A DNA stretch of 7,003 nt from Acidobacteriaceae bacterium. Its GTDB lineage: Bacteria; Acidobacteriota; Terriglobia; Terriglobales; SbA1. The notes below the pieces were generated by a model. It saw only the letters and a program-made list of their open reading frames with translations, searched no databases and was not told the origin of the DNA. Position 1 is the first letter of the stretch. The number at the start of each line of letters is the position of its first letter. Shown in pieces: positions 1 through 5,720 of this stretch. Where the stretch lies: contig PLEA01000698.1 in the NCBI GenBank assembly GCA_003136335.1, positions 1 through 7,003 of the forward strand, written 5' to 3'. Both the position numbers and the translations under genes were made by a program.

Positions 1-2
1 AC

Positions 3-1337
3 GCGCTGCAGCATCGCGGGCAGGAATCGGCAGGGATTGTTACCTCCGATGGGCTGACTTCGCGGGCTCACAAGGCAATGGGGTCGGTAGCGGACATTTT
101 CACCGAAGACGTGCTCTCGAAAATGCGTGGCACGCTGGCTATTGGCCATACGCGCTACTCCACCGCCGGAGACTCGGCGCTGCTGAATGCGCAACCAATT
201 CTGGTGCAATCGAACAAAGGCTCGATTGCCGTGGCGCACAATGGCAACCTGGTCAATGCCATACAGGTTCGCGCGCGATTGGAGAGGCAGGGCTCGATTT
301 TTCAGACCAGCAGCGATACCGAAGTCATCGTTCACTTGATCGCGCTTTCCAAGGAGCACACGCTGCCGGAAGCGGTGGCGGATGCGCTGCGGCGGGTCGA
401 AGGAGCATTTTCGCTGGTGATGATGAGTAATGACCGCGTCTTTGCGGTGCGCGATCCGCGCGGCTTCCGGCCGCTGGCCATGGGACGGATCGCGGCGCTG
501 GAGGGTCAGAAGCACGACACCATCGTCTTTGCCTCAGAGACCTGCGCCTTCGATCTGATTGGCGCCGAGTACGTGCGCGACGTAAAGCCGGGCGAGTTAA
601 TCGTAGTGGGGCCAGAAGGAATTAGTTCGCGGTTCTATTCCACGGCCGCGCCGCAATCGAGCTGCATCTTCGAGCATGTCTACTTCTCGCGTCCCGACAG
701 CATCGTTTTCGGCCGCGCGGTGCAAACCAGCCGCGAGGAACTGGGGCGCCAACTGGCGCGGGAAGCGGGGGTCGAGGCCGATCTTGTTGTCCCAGTGCCG
801 GATTCCGGAGTGACTGCGGCGGTGGGTTACGCCGCAGAGAGCGGGATTCCGTTTCGTTTTGCGTTGATCCGCAACCATTACGTGGGGCGCACCTTCATCG
901 AGCCCAGCCAGAGCGTGCGCGACTTTGGCGTGAAGCTGAAGCTGAATCCGGTGCGCTCGTTGCTGCAAGGCAAGCGCGTGGTGCTGATCGATGACTCGAT
1001 CGTGCGCGGCACCACCAGCCGGAAGATTGTGCGTATGATCCGCAGCGCGGGGGCGAAGGAAGTGCACATGCGCGTCTCCTGCCCGCCGACAATTTCGCCT
1101 TGTTACTACGGCGTGGACACGCCTTCGAAGAAACAGCTCATTGCCGCCAACAAGTCGGTCGATGAGATTCGCGATTACATAGGCGCGGATTCGCTGGCTT
1201 ATCTCTCGCTGGAAGGCCTTAAGAAAGCTTGCGGTGAAGGAGAGAAAATCTCCTATTGCTCGGCGTGTTATACGGGGAATTATCCGACCGACATTATCGA
1301 CGTCGAAGAAATTCAGCCGGCAGCGGTGCGCCGCTAG
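3..1337 (+). CDS. purF: Amidophosphoribosyltransferase, 5'-truncated by the window edge
   Basis: PurF catalyses the first committed step of purine synthesis: glutamine plus PRPP to 5-phosphoribosylamine, in the cytoplasm. The frame is open from base 3 and reads ALQHRGQESAGIV at once, so the start and the N-terminal catalytic Cys lie upstream; the ATG at 78 is internal. Glutaminase (Ntn) domain motifs follow in order: GHTRYSTAG, AHNGNLVN, DTEVIVHL and RDPRGFRPL. The phosphoribosyltransferase domain then shows DLVVPVPDSG and the PRPP loop VVLIDDSIVRGTTS (about 978-1019). Cysteines in CIFEHVYFSRPDS, SPCYYGVDTP and the C-terminal CSAC match the four ligands of the [4Fe-4S] cluster in Bacillus-type PurF, so this is the oxygen-sensitive cluster class, unlike the E. 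coli enzyme. 444 residues are visible of a usual 470-500. The C-terminus is complete (TAG). It converges on prmC. Identification is very secure. Confidence 0.97.
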   Translation, partial: ALQHRGQESAGIVTSDGLTSRAHKAMGSVADIFTEDVLSKMRGTLAIGHTRYSTAGDSALLNAQPILVQSNKGSIAVAHNGNLVNAIQVRARLERQGSIFQTSSDTEVIVHLIALSKEHTLPEAVADALRRVEGAFSLVMMSNDRVFAVRDPRGFRPLAMGRIAALEGQKHDTIVFASETCAFDLIGAEYVRDVKPGELIVVGPEGISSRFYSTAAPQSSCIFEHVYFSRPDSIVFGRAVQTSREELGRQLAREAGVEADLVVPVPDSGVTAAVGYAAESGIPFRFALIRNHYVGRTFIEPSQSVRDFGVKLKLNPVRSLLQGKRVVLIDDSIVRGTTSRKIVRMIRSAGAKEVHMRVSCPPTISPCYYGVDTPSKKQLIAANKSVDEIRDYIGADSLAYLSLEGLKKACGEGEKISYCSACYTGNYPTDIIDVEEIQPAAVRR

Positions 1338-1352
1338 GCGTCCGGCGGCAAA

Positions 1353-1386
1353 GACAGCAGATTGCTCGCGTCGCTCGGAATGACAA
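1353..1386 (-). repeat. HSER-type dispersed repeat fragment between purF and prmC
   Basis: On the minus strand this reads TTGTCATTCCGAGCGACGCG followed by AGCAATCTGCTGTC. It closely resembles a family of short dispersed sequences (TCATTCCGAGCGAAGCGAGG type) that is common in acidobacterial and other environmental genomes. Its spurious translations contain HSERSEES-like strings; here an open frame reads CHSERREQSAVF. It sits in the 106-bp gap between two convergent genes. Recognition is from memory of the consensus; copies elsewhere in this genome cannot be seen from one window. Confidence 0.55.
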
Positions 1387-1443
1387 TAAAATCTAGTCGG
1401 AGCGGCCTTACGGTGCGCCCCGAAATTATTGATGGAAAGACTT

Positions 1444-2337
1444 TCAGGCCCGGGGCTTTCGCGCCTGTACAACGCGCGGGATGGACTGCAGATCTGGAAT
1501 GATGCGAATGTCCTCCCAAGACTCGTCGTTTGAAGCACCCAGAAGATGCCGGACCGGGCTCGCGATGGTGCCGCTGATTTCCAGGATGAGCCATCCCCCA
1601 GGGCGCAGAGCTGCGTGAGCTTGCGGAAGCAGGCGGGCGATGACCTCGACTCCGGCAGTTCCGGCAAAAACAGCATTGCGCGGCTCGAATTTCCGGACCT
1701 CCAGTTGAACCTGATCTTCCTCCGATTCGCCTACATACGGCGGGTTGGAGACCACGAAGTCCAGGTCGATCAGATTGAGCCCTTCGAGCAGGTCCGCTTG
1801 ATGGAACTGAATGCGCCCCTCGAACTGATGGCGCGTGGCGTTGGCGCGAGCGACTTCGAGCGCGGCAGACGAAATGTCAGTGCCATGAATTTGTGCGTCA
1901 GGAAGCTCTTTGGCTAGAGCTAGGGCGATGCAGCCCGAGCCGGTTCCAATGTCGAGGATGCGAAGAGGGATTGTGTGGGGCGGGCACCCTTGCCCGCCAG
2001 CCCTCCCGTCAGCGGCGAGAGTTAGCACAGCTTCGATTATGTGTTCAGTCTCAGGGCGGGGAATGAGAACCGCGGGGGTAACGATCAAGTCCATACCCCA
2101 GAATTCCTGATGTCCGGTGATGTATTGTGCGGGGAGACCACGGACGCGTTCGGCAAGAGCGGCATCATAGCGTCTCTGCTCTTCGGCGCTAAGTTCTCGC
2201 TCGGGATGCGCGAAGAGGTAGGCGCGGTCGCAGTTGAGCGTGAACCGGAGGAGCAACTCAGCATTAAGCCGCGGGGATGGAACCTGCTCTGCGGTGAGAC
2301 GGGCAATCGCAGAGCCTAAAGATGCTTTTAGCTTCAC
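1444..2337 (-). CDS. prmC: Peptide chain release factor N5-glutamine methyltransferase
   Basis: PrmC uses S-adenosylmethionine to methylate the glutamine of the GGQ motif in release factors RF1 and RF2, which aids translation termination. From the GTG at 2337 the protein is 297 aa, the usual size. An N-terminal helical domain includes GLPAQYITGHQEFWG (about 67-81) and the RPETE signature (94-98). The methyltransferase fold follows, with SAM motif I ILDIGTGSG (about 127-135) and the catalytic NPPY (198-201). The open frame extends to an ATG at 2427, but those extra 30 residues translate a dispersed-repeat-like segment, and homology-like sequence begins at VKLKASLGSAIARL, so GTG at 2337 is preferred. 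No Shine-Dalgarno is visible; a TAGAAT lies 5 nt upstream, suggesting a leaderless message. Residues 111-122 (GRAGGQGCPPHT) are an insert relative to E. coli PrmC, encoded by a palindrome. The gene faces purF. Confidence 0.95.
   Translation of the reverse strand: MKLKASLGSAIARLTAEQVPSPRLNAELLLRFTLNCDRAYLFAHPERELSAEEQRRYDAALAERVRGLPAQYITGHQEFWGMDLIVTPAVLIPRPETEHIIEAVLTLAADGRAGGQGCPPHTIPLRILDIGTGSGCIALALAKELPDAQIHGTDISSAALEVARANATRHQFEGRIQFHQADLLEGLNLIDLDFVVSNPPYVGESEEDQVQLEVRKFEPRNAVFAGTAGVEVIARLLPQAHAALRPGGWLILEISGTIASPVRHLLGASNDESWEDIRIIPDLQSIPRVVQARKPRA
1979..1998. repeat. Perfect inverted repeat inside prmC (REP-like)
   Basis: Arms ggcgggca (1979-1986) and tgcccgcc (1991-1998) are exact 8-bp complements around a ccct loop. 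The element lies within codons for a Gly/Pro-rich stretch of PrmC between the RPETE signature and SAM motif I, where E. coli PrmC has about 12 fewer residues. It looks like a dispersed palindromic unit that inserted in frame and was tolerated in a surface loop. Confidence 0.6.
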
Positions 2338-2342
2338 GAACA

Positions 2343-2348
2343 ATTCTA
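2343..2348 (-). promoter_or_regulatory. -10-like TAGAAT just upstream of prmC
   Basis: On the minus strand TAGAAT (5 of 6 to TATAAT; fits TANNNT) ends 5 nt before the GTG start of prmC. This spacing places transcription initiation at or next to the start codon. There is no convincing -35 and no Shine-Dalgarno, so this is a weak prediction of a leaderless promoter. Confidence 0.3.
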
Positions 2349-2375
2349 ACCACAGCGGACACGGGGTACACGGAT
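2347..2375 (+). repeat. CACAG...GACAC-type dispersed sequence upstream of prmC
   Basis: The stretch taaccacagcggacacgggg followed by tacacgg resembles a recurrent intergenic sequence (accacagaggacac-like) seen in acidobacterial and planctomycete genomes. It abuts the prmC start. Recognition is by memory only, and the copy number in this genome is unknown. Confidence 0.35.
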
Positions 2376-2588
2376 TTCTGAGATCCCTTGTCCCGCACCG
2401 ATCTTGCGTGATTTTCACAGAATCCAAAACAACGGTTGCGCTCGTGCAATGCAGGGGAGCGATACGAAATCGCGGAAACCCGCAGTAGGTGGGCTTTTGC
2501 GGAAAGTATCTGCACCAAAACCGGTCATGCGCTTGTGGACGTGCGGCACTCGATTGAAAACATGGTAGTTACAAGGCGCGATTTTTCG

Positions 2589-2616
2589 TTGACGAAAAAA
2601 ATAGAAGGAGTACAAG
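2589..2616 (+). promoter_or_regulatory. Candidate promoter for the structured RNA
   Basis: TTGACG (2589-2594) is followed after 16 bp by TACAAG (2611-2616, 4 of 6 to TATAAT), within an AT-rich patch that contrasts with the GC-rich surroundings. The TTGACG overlaps an AT-rich inverted repeat (tttttcgt / acgaaaaa, 2582-2599). Initiation would fall near 2623, directly at the boxA-like element, so the true start may be somewhat different. Confidence 0.35.
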
Positions 2617-2621
2617 AGGAT

Positions 2622-2633
2622 TGTTCTTTGACA
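2622..2633 (+). promoter_or_regulatory. rrn-type boxA antitermination element
   Basis: TGTTCTTTGACA matches the ribosomal-operon boxA consensus TGYTCTTTAACA at 11 of 12 positions. BoxA RNA recruits NusB/NusE (S10) and prevents Rho-dependent termination on untranslated transcripts. Its place just upstream of the folded-looking, purine-rich 2645-2955 region fits a long noncoding transcript. No 16S rRNA follows, so this is not an rRNA operon within the window. Confidence 0.45.
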
Positions 2634-2640
2634 GCTTCTT

Positions 2641-2955
2641 AAGTTTTTCCGGTTGGTGCGGCGTCCGGGGCTCAAGCGGAGTCACTTTCCTGATTGCAAG
2701 ATTGGGAAGGAGGGTGAGCAAGGGTCTATAGCAAAGCGCTCGTTGAGGAGAACCCAGAAGAAATGTTGAAGGCAGGATAGAGTTCCGAGGCGTAGGGTAG
2801 GTTTATCCGGTTGGCGGTGAGCCCGGAGCCCAAGCGAAGATCGCGCGCGGCACCCCGCAAGGGAAGCAGCGAAAGCAGGTCGAGCAAAGGTCAAACGCGA
2901 GCTACTGGCCGAGACGAATGGACCTTACACCACCTCGGAACTCTCTTACTTTTTG
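2641..2955 (+). ncRNA. Putative structured noncoding RNA, family not recognised
   Basis: No convincing protein frame crosses this stretch, yet the plus strand shows nested complementarity typical of a large folded RNA. The ends close on each other: TTCCGGTTGGTG (2647-2658) pairs with CACCACCTCGGAA (2928-2940), about 11 bp with one small internal loop. Inside, TCCGGGGCTCA (2664-2674) pairs with TGAGCCCGGA (2818-2827), 10 bp with a single bulged G. Smaller candidates are TCACTTTCC with GGGAA/GTGA (2682-2718), GGATA/TATCC (2775-2779/2804-2808) and CCC-GCAA-GGG (2854-2863), a GNRA tetraloop. The strand is purine-rich in its middle, as many structural RNAs are. A T5 run (2950-2954) follows the closing stem. 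I looked for RNase P, tmRNA, SRP, 6S, 5S and intron core signatures without a match. Extent and strand are inferred from pairing done by eye. Confidence 0.42.
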
Positions 2956-3063
2956 TCCGTCGAAGTTCCTTCTCCATAGAGTATCAGGTCTTAGGTGTTA
3001 CGTCTTAGGTCCGGTCGACGCATCTGGCTTGGCTCGGCGCACCAAAAACCTCAGACCTCTTCC
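2956..3063. other. Intergenic DNA with a short tandem repeat
   Basis: Between the putative RNA and the end of the GH172 gene there is no gene I can support. GTCTTAGGT occurs twice (2988-2996 and 3002-3010) with a 14-bp period; similar tandem TTAGGT/ACCTAA runs occur between genes in related genomes. No clear terminator for the minus-strand hydrolase is visible here. Confidence 0.4.
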
Positions 3064-4185
3064 TCACTTTCCCCCGTTCCCCGGCCCGCCAACCGAATAA
3101 ATCCTGGGAATCCGCTGCTCCAGCGGCGGCAGCGCCGGGAAGACCGCGTGCGGCTCGGTCTGGTACCAGTACGCGACGGAGAAATAATTATCCGACCGGT
3201 GATTGGCATGACCGTGTTCGATCGTCGCCCGCAGAGACTTCGTGAACGGAATCGGCGAATCTAGGTGAAACCGATAAAGCGACCAGCGGCCGCCAGCGCG
3301 TTCTTCTCCGACCACGGGCGCTCCAAACAATCCATAGGAAAACGCATGCCCGCCGAAATCCCACGCTCCCAGAAAATAATCTTCCGACCCGGTTCCATTG
3401 ATGGACGGCAGCGTCTCCCCATCGACGAAAAACATGTCGTCGCCCTCGCCCCACCAGCCATTTTGATTCTGCAGAACAGACATGGTCACGCCTACGAAAT
3501 GCCCGCGTCCGGTGCCTTCCATCCAAACGTAGTTGCCTTCTCCGTTCAGATTCTTTTTGCTGTCGACTAGCGGGTCGCCATTCGAATGCCAGTCATTGGT
3601 CCAGCCATGGGCCGGCGCGGCCTGCCGATATTGCGCGTGGAAATAAAGCAGATCCACCGGCAGCGGCTTGCTGTAGACCCGATAGTCGATATTGAAATAG
3701 AAGGCGTCGACTTTGCGCGAGCCCTCGTTCGTGACGGTAATGCGAACGTGCTTCTCGAAAGGCATAGGGAAGAAGCTGTTTAGAGCCTTGTCGGAGCCCA
3801 CCGATAAGGGCAGCGACTGATAGAGGTGGTAGTCTCCCAGTCCGAGCCCGAAGAAGTCGCCCACCGGCGTCTCCACGCTTGGTGTGGCCTCGCCGTCCCA
3901 ATACATGCGCAGGACCAAAGCCTTCAGATGATTCGGGTCGTCGCTGGCGATGGTGAACCAAACATGGCTGATCATCCCCGGCCCGGCGTCGTCGAGCAGC
4001 GTAAGAGTCTCGCCGGCTGCGAGCGTCCGAGCGTCCGCGTTGCCCCCGCAGCGGTCGTAGCTGGAAGCTCGCTTCTGAACGTAGTCCTTCGCCTGCGGGA
4101 GGCTGGAGAGCCAAGTGGCGGGATCTTGCGCTAGCAGCGGGAGGGTTACAAAACAAAACGTGAGTAGAGCGAGAAGCTTCTTCAT
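3064..4185 (-). CDS. Secreted DUF2961 (GH172) glycoside hydrolase
   Basis: DUF2961 proteins form glycoside hydrolase family 172, whose characterised members act on fructofuranose or arabinofuranose linkages; the substrate here cannot be read from sequence. From ATG at 4185 the product is 373 aa. It begins with a signal peptide (MKKLLALLTF, then a hydrophobic core to about residue 19, likely cleavage near LLAQ), so it is exported. The family core is clear: DDAGPGMISHVWF (65-77), DFFGLGLGDYH (110-120) and GEGDDMFFVDGE to NGTGSEDYFLG (246-273). Glu247 and Glu268 are 21 residues apart, the same spacing as the two catalytic glutamates I recall for the Bifidobacterium enzyme (Glu270/Glu291). An upstream ATG at 4233 is rejected because AGAGGAG sits six bases before 4185 and the signal peptide starts there. 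It stands alone, with no sugar transporter or regulator nearby in the window. Confidence 0.93.
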   Translation of the reverse strand: MKKLLALLTFCFVTLPLLAQDPATWLSSLPQAKDYVQKRASSYDRCGGNADARTLAAGETLTLLDDAGPGMISHVWFTIASDDPNHLKALVLRMYWDGEATPSVETPVGDFFGLGLGDYHLYQSLPLSVGSDKALNSFFPMPFEKHVRITVTNEGSRKVDAFYFNIDYRVYSKPLPVDLLYFHAQYRQAAPAHGWTNDWHSNGDPLVDSKKNLNGEGNYVWMEGTGRGHFVGVTMSVLQNQNGWWGEGDDMFFVDGETLPSINGTGSEDYFLGAWDFGGHAFSYGLFGAPVVGEERAGGRWSLYRFHLDSPIPFTKSLRATIEHGHANHRSDNYFSVAYWYQTEPHAVFPALPPLEQRIPRIYSVGGPGNGGK

Positions 4186-4540
4186 CGGACTCTCCTCTGG
4201 AGAGAGCGGGCTCACTTCTGTAAGCCTTGGCATGGTGATTCTATCCCGGTTTCAGCGTTGCCGTAGTCCACGGATGGTATTTGGGAGGGCACAGCTTCAA
4301 CCGTGCCGTAAGCTCCGTGACTGATGTGGGCTTTAGTGTGTGCTGGAGAACGAAATTTCTGGGAAAGCGGTGGAATGAAACTACAAAATTCCAGACCCGA
4401 AGGAGCGGCATCCATTAGCACCGGACGTAAGGCCAGGGTGCCGGTTGGGACGGTCGAACGAGTTCCGCAGGGACGGCAATGGTGCTCACGCACACACTTT
4501 AGCCCCAGCGGGCTTGGTCTGCGCTTGGCTTGAAAGTGGT
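4186..4540. other. 355-bp intergenic region with degenerate dispersed repeats
   Basis: No credible gene was found in the gap between the GH172 hydrolase and the DUF5131 gene. The stretch 4287-4307 (gggcacagcttcaaccgtgcc) is a decayed copy of the palindrome GGCACGGCTTCAGCCGTGCC, differing at two positions in the centre. Near it are gggctttag (4328-4336) and tttagccccagcggg (about 4499-4513), which resemble the 'gcgggctttagcccc' pieces that accompany that palindrome in acidobacterial genomes, as well as cgaaatttctggg and ttccgcagggacggc. A weak -10-like TAGAAT on the minus strand (4238-4243) could serve the hydrolase, but it lacks a -35. Confidence 0.45.
4192..4198 (-). promoter_or_regulatory. 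Ribosome binding site of the GH172 gene
   Basis: AGAGGAG on the minus strand ends 6 nt before the ATG at 4185. It decides this start over the ATG at 4233, which would give an extra 16 residues before the signal peptide. Confidence 0.75.
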
Positions 4541-5335
4541 CTAGGCGAAAGAATTCAGAATGTCTTGAGCGAAGGCCGCGCAGCTTGCCCGGTCGGGAAC
4601 CGGTGACGCAATGGGCTCCGGATATTCGTCGTAAGTCCGATCGTCAAGGAGCCTGCCGTTTTTGGCTTTCCTTACACCGCCCCACTGCTTGAAGAAAAAC
4701 GCCACATCCTCACGCCGACATAGCCTGAGAATGCTCTCAACCCACTTCGCTTCCATCGGCCGGGCGCCATTGCCGCTCTCGCCGCCGACGATGGCCCAAT
4801 TCATCCCAGATATATCGAAGTCGTCGAGATCCTCTAAGAGAGGCTCAATTGAAAGGAACTTCATGGCCGCGGGCGCCCCCCGGAGATGCTCGATGCGGGG
4901 TAAACCATACTTCTTGTCCTCAACGCTGACTCCCCACCAGATGTGCTGCTCCTCGGCTGCAAAACGCAGTCTCGTAGAAAGCAGCTCTTGGAGGCGCTCG
5001 GAACGCTTCGTAAGCACCTGATAAGTATGCCAGTTGGCCTCGACCATTACTCGCACCACATCCTCGATATAACCATCCGGGACGCCGGGCTGGAACAGAT
5101 CACTCATGCTGTTAACAAAGACGGTCCGTGGACCTGGCCACTTGAAGGGTTCGGCGAGCTTCTCTGGGACAAGGCGAAGGTCGAAGCCTTGCTCGTAAGG
5201 GTGGCCTTTCACGCCGCGGAAGCGCTCTGCGAACGTCTCAGCATAGCAGTGTTTGCAGCCGGGACTGATCTTCGTACACCCCCTGAGAGGGTTCCACGTT
5301 GCATCCGTCCACTCGATTTTTGAATGTTCGCTCAT
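4541..5335 (-). CDS. Three-Cys-motif protein, Gp37/Gp68 (DUF5131) family
   Basis: This 264-aa protein belongs to the phage Gp37/Gp68 (PF07505/DUF5131) family, which is found in phages, integrated elements and bacterial accessory islands. Near the N-terminus, after IEWTDATWNPLRG, it has Cys20, Cys27 and Cys30 in GCTKISPGCKHCYAE, a CX6CX2C arrangement suggesting an iron-sulfur or metal site, possibly a divergent radical-SAM relative (canonical radical SAM is CX3CX2C). Further family features are FVNSMSDLF (about 73-81), QVLTKR, WWGVSVED, FLSIEPLLE, IVGGESG and the C-terminal FFFKQWGG. Length is normal and no key residue seems missing. GAAAGG lies 9 nt before the ATG. The gene is 54 bp downstream of a 97-aa gene on the same strand, probably one operon, and family members are regularly encoded beside TcmP, as here (5796-6692). 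The reaction is not established. Confidence 0.92.
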   Translation of the reverse strand: MSEHSKIEWTDATWNPLRGCTKISPGCKHCYAETFAERFRGVKGHPYEQGFDLRLVPEKLAEPFKWPGPRTVFVNSMSDLFQPGVPDGYIEDVVRVMVEANWHTYQVLTKRSERLQELLSTRLRFAAEEQHIWWGVSVEDKKYGLPRIEHLRGAPAAMKFLSIEPLLEDLDDFDISGMNWAIVGGESGNGARPMEAKWVESILRLCRREDVAFFFKQWGGVRKAKNGRLLDDRTYDEYPEPIASPVPDRASCAAFAQDILNSFA

Positions 5336-5344
5336 GGCTGGTCG

Positions 5345-5350
5345 CCTTTC
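5345..5350 (-). promoter_or_regulatory. Ribosome binding site of the DUF5131 gene
   Basis: GAAAGG on the minus strand lies 9 nt before the ATG at 5335, supporting that start. The same bases carry TCGCCTT (plus strand 5342-5348), the core of the direct repeat found upstream of the operon. Confidence 0.5.
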
Positions 5351-5389
5351 ATACTACCAATGCTCGGCGTTAAGTAAAGGACTGTCTCA

Positions 5390-5683
5390 TCAGGGCTGCT
5401 TATTGAGCAGGCTCATAATCCGTTGCCTCTCAATGACTCCCGCCGGACCCTCGCGCGTGACTTGCGCCCATTGCGTGACCTGACTGAGCCTGAGGCGATG
5501 TTCAACTGCGGGACGATGGATGGCGATGACGAACTCAGTCATCGGTCCCACTTCGGCGGTCATCTTGTCCGCCCGGAACTCAGCCACGGCCAGCGCAACG
5601 GCTTCATAGAGCGATTCTGCTTGAACTTCAACGTCATGCGGGATTCCGTTGGTGTCGGTAAACGAGACCCTGCAGCGGTTCAT
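5390..5683 (-). CDS. Conserved small hypothetical protein, 97 aa
   Basis: The protein starts MNRCRVSFTDTNGIPHDVEVQAES, continues LYEAVALAVAEFRAD and ends after a VIERQRIMSLL segment. It has the character of a small soluble alpha/beta protein: a strand-rich N-terminus, a helix (about 25-40), a second strand pair around TEFVIAIHRPAVEHRLRL, and a C-terminal helix. I recall similar short proteins (RCRVSFTD...HxVEVxAESLYEAVALA) as uncharacterised conserved hypotheticals in acidobacteria and proteobacteria, often in accessory regions; no function is known to me. No signal peptide, membrane segment or metal site is visible. It is the first gene of a likely two-gene operon with the DUF5131 gene and is divergent from tcmP. 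TATAAT ends 6 nt before the ATG and no Shine-Dalgarno is present, so a leaderless start is likely. Confidence 0.8.
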   Translation of the reverse strand: MNRCRVSFTDTNGIPHDVEVQAESLYEAVALAVAEFRADKMTAEVGPMTEFVIAIHRPAVEHRLRLSQVTQWAQVTREGPAGVIERQRIMSLLNKQP

Positions 5684-5689
5684 GGGAGC

Positions 5690-5695
5690 ATTATA
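5690..5695 (-). promoter_or_regulatory. -10 box TATAAT of the minus-strand operon
   Basis: A perfect TATAAT reads on the minus strand, ending 6 nt before the ATG at 5683. Initiation about 7 nt downstream would fall on the A of the ATG. No -35 consensus is recognisable; the place where it should be is occupied by the direct repeat at 5701-5720. Confidence 0.5.
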
Positions 5696-5700
5696 ACGCT

Positions 5701-5720
5701 ATTCGCCTTTTATTCGCCTT
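5701..5720. repeat. Direct repeat ATTCGCCTT x2, 11-bp period
   Basis: ATTCGCCTT is at 5701-5709 and 5712-5720, separated by TT, so the copies are on the same face of the helix. They cover the -35 region of the minus-strand operon and lie between it and tcmP, the expected place for a regulator binding site controlling one or both genes. The regulator is not encoded in the window. Confidence 0.45.

Noticed and set aside
597..1676. Minus-strand 359-codon frame opposite purF and the prmC tail
   Set aside because: It is the antisense shadow of purF, runs through the HSER repeat and into prmC, and has a low-complexity Arg-rich composition with no family resemblance.
2338..2427. A longer prmC starting at ATG 2427
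   Set aside because: The added 30 residues (including CGTRDLRNPCTPCPLW) translate a dispersed-repeat-like stretch and are unlike any PrmC N-terminus.
2628..2633. TTGACA as a -35 box
   Set aside because: There is no -10-like hexamer 16-18 bp downstream, and the six bases are better explained as the end of the boxA element.
2415..2894. Small open frames on both strands in the 2.4-2.9 kb gap
   Set aside because: They are short, lack ribosome binding sites and resemble no family, and they overlap the folded RNA-like sequence.
2641..2955. RNase P, tmRNA, SRP, 6S or group I/II intron as identity of the structured RNA
   Set aside because: The P4-type GAGGAAAGUCC, the tmRNA ends, the SRP UCAGG/AGCAG loop (only GGAAGCAGC-like chance similarity near 2862) and intron domain V or P7 signatures are not found.
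3593..4156. 187-codon minus-strand frame inside the GH172 gene
   Set aside because: It overlaps the well-supported GH172 frame throughout and has no recognisable motif.
4943..5323. 126-codon plus-strand frame across the DUF5131 gene
   Set aside because: It is antisense to a clearly conserved protein and unrecognisable itself.
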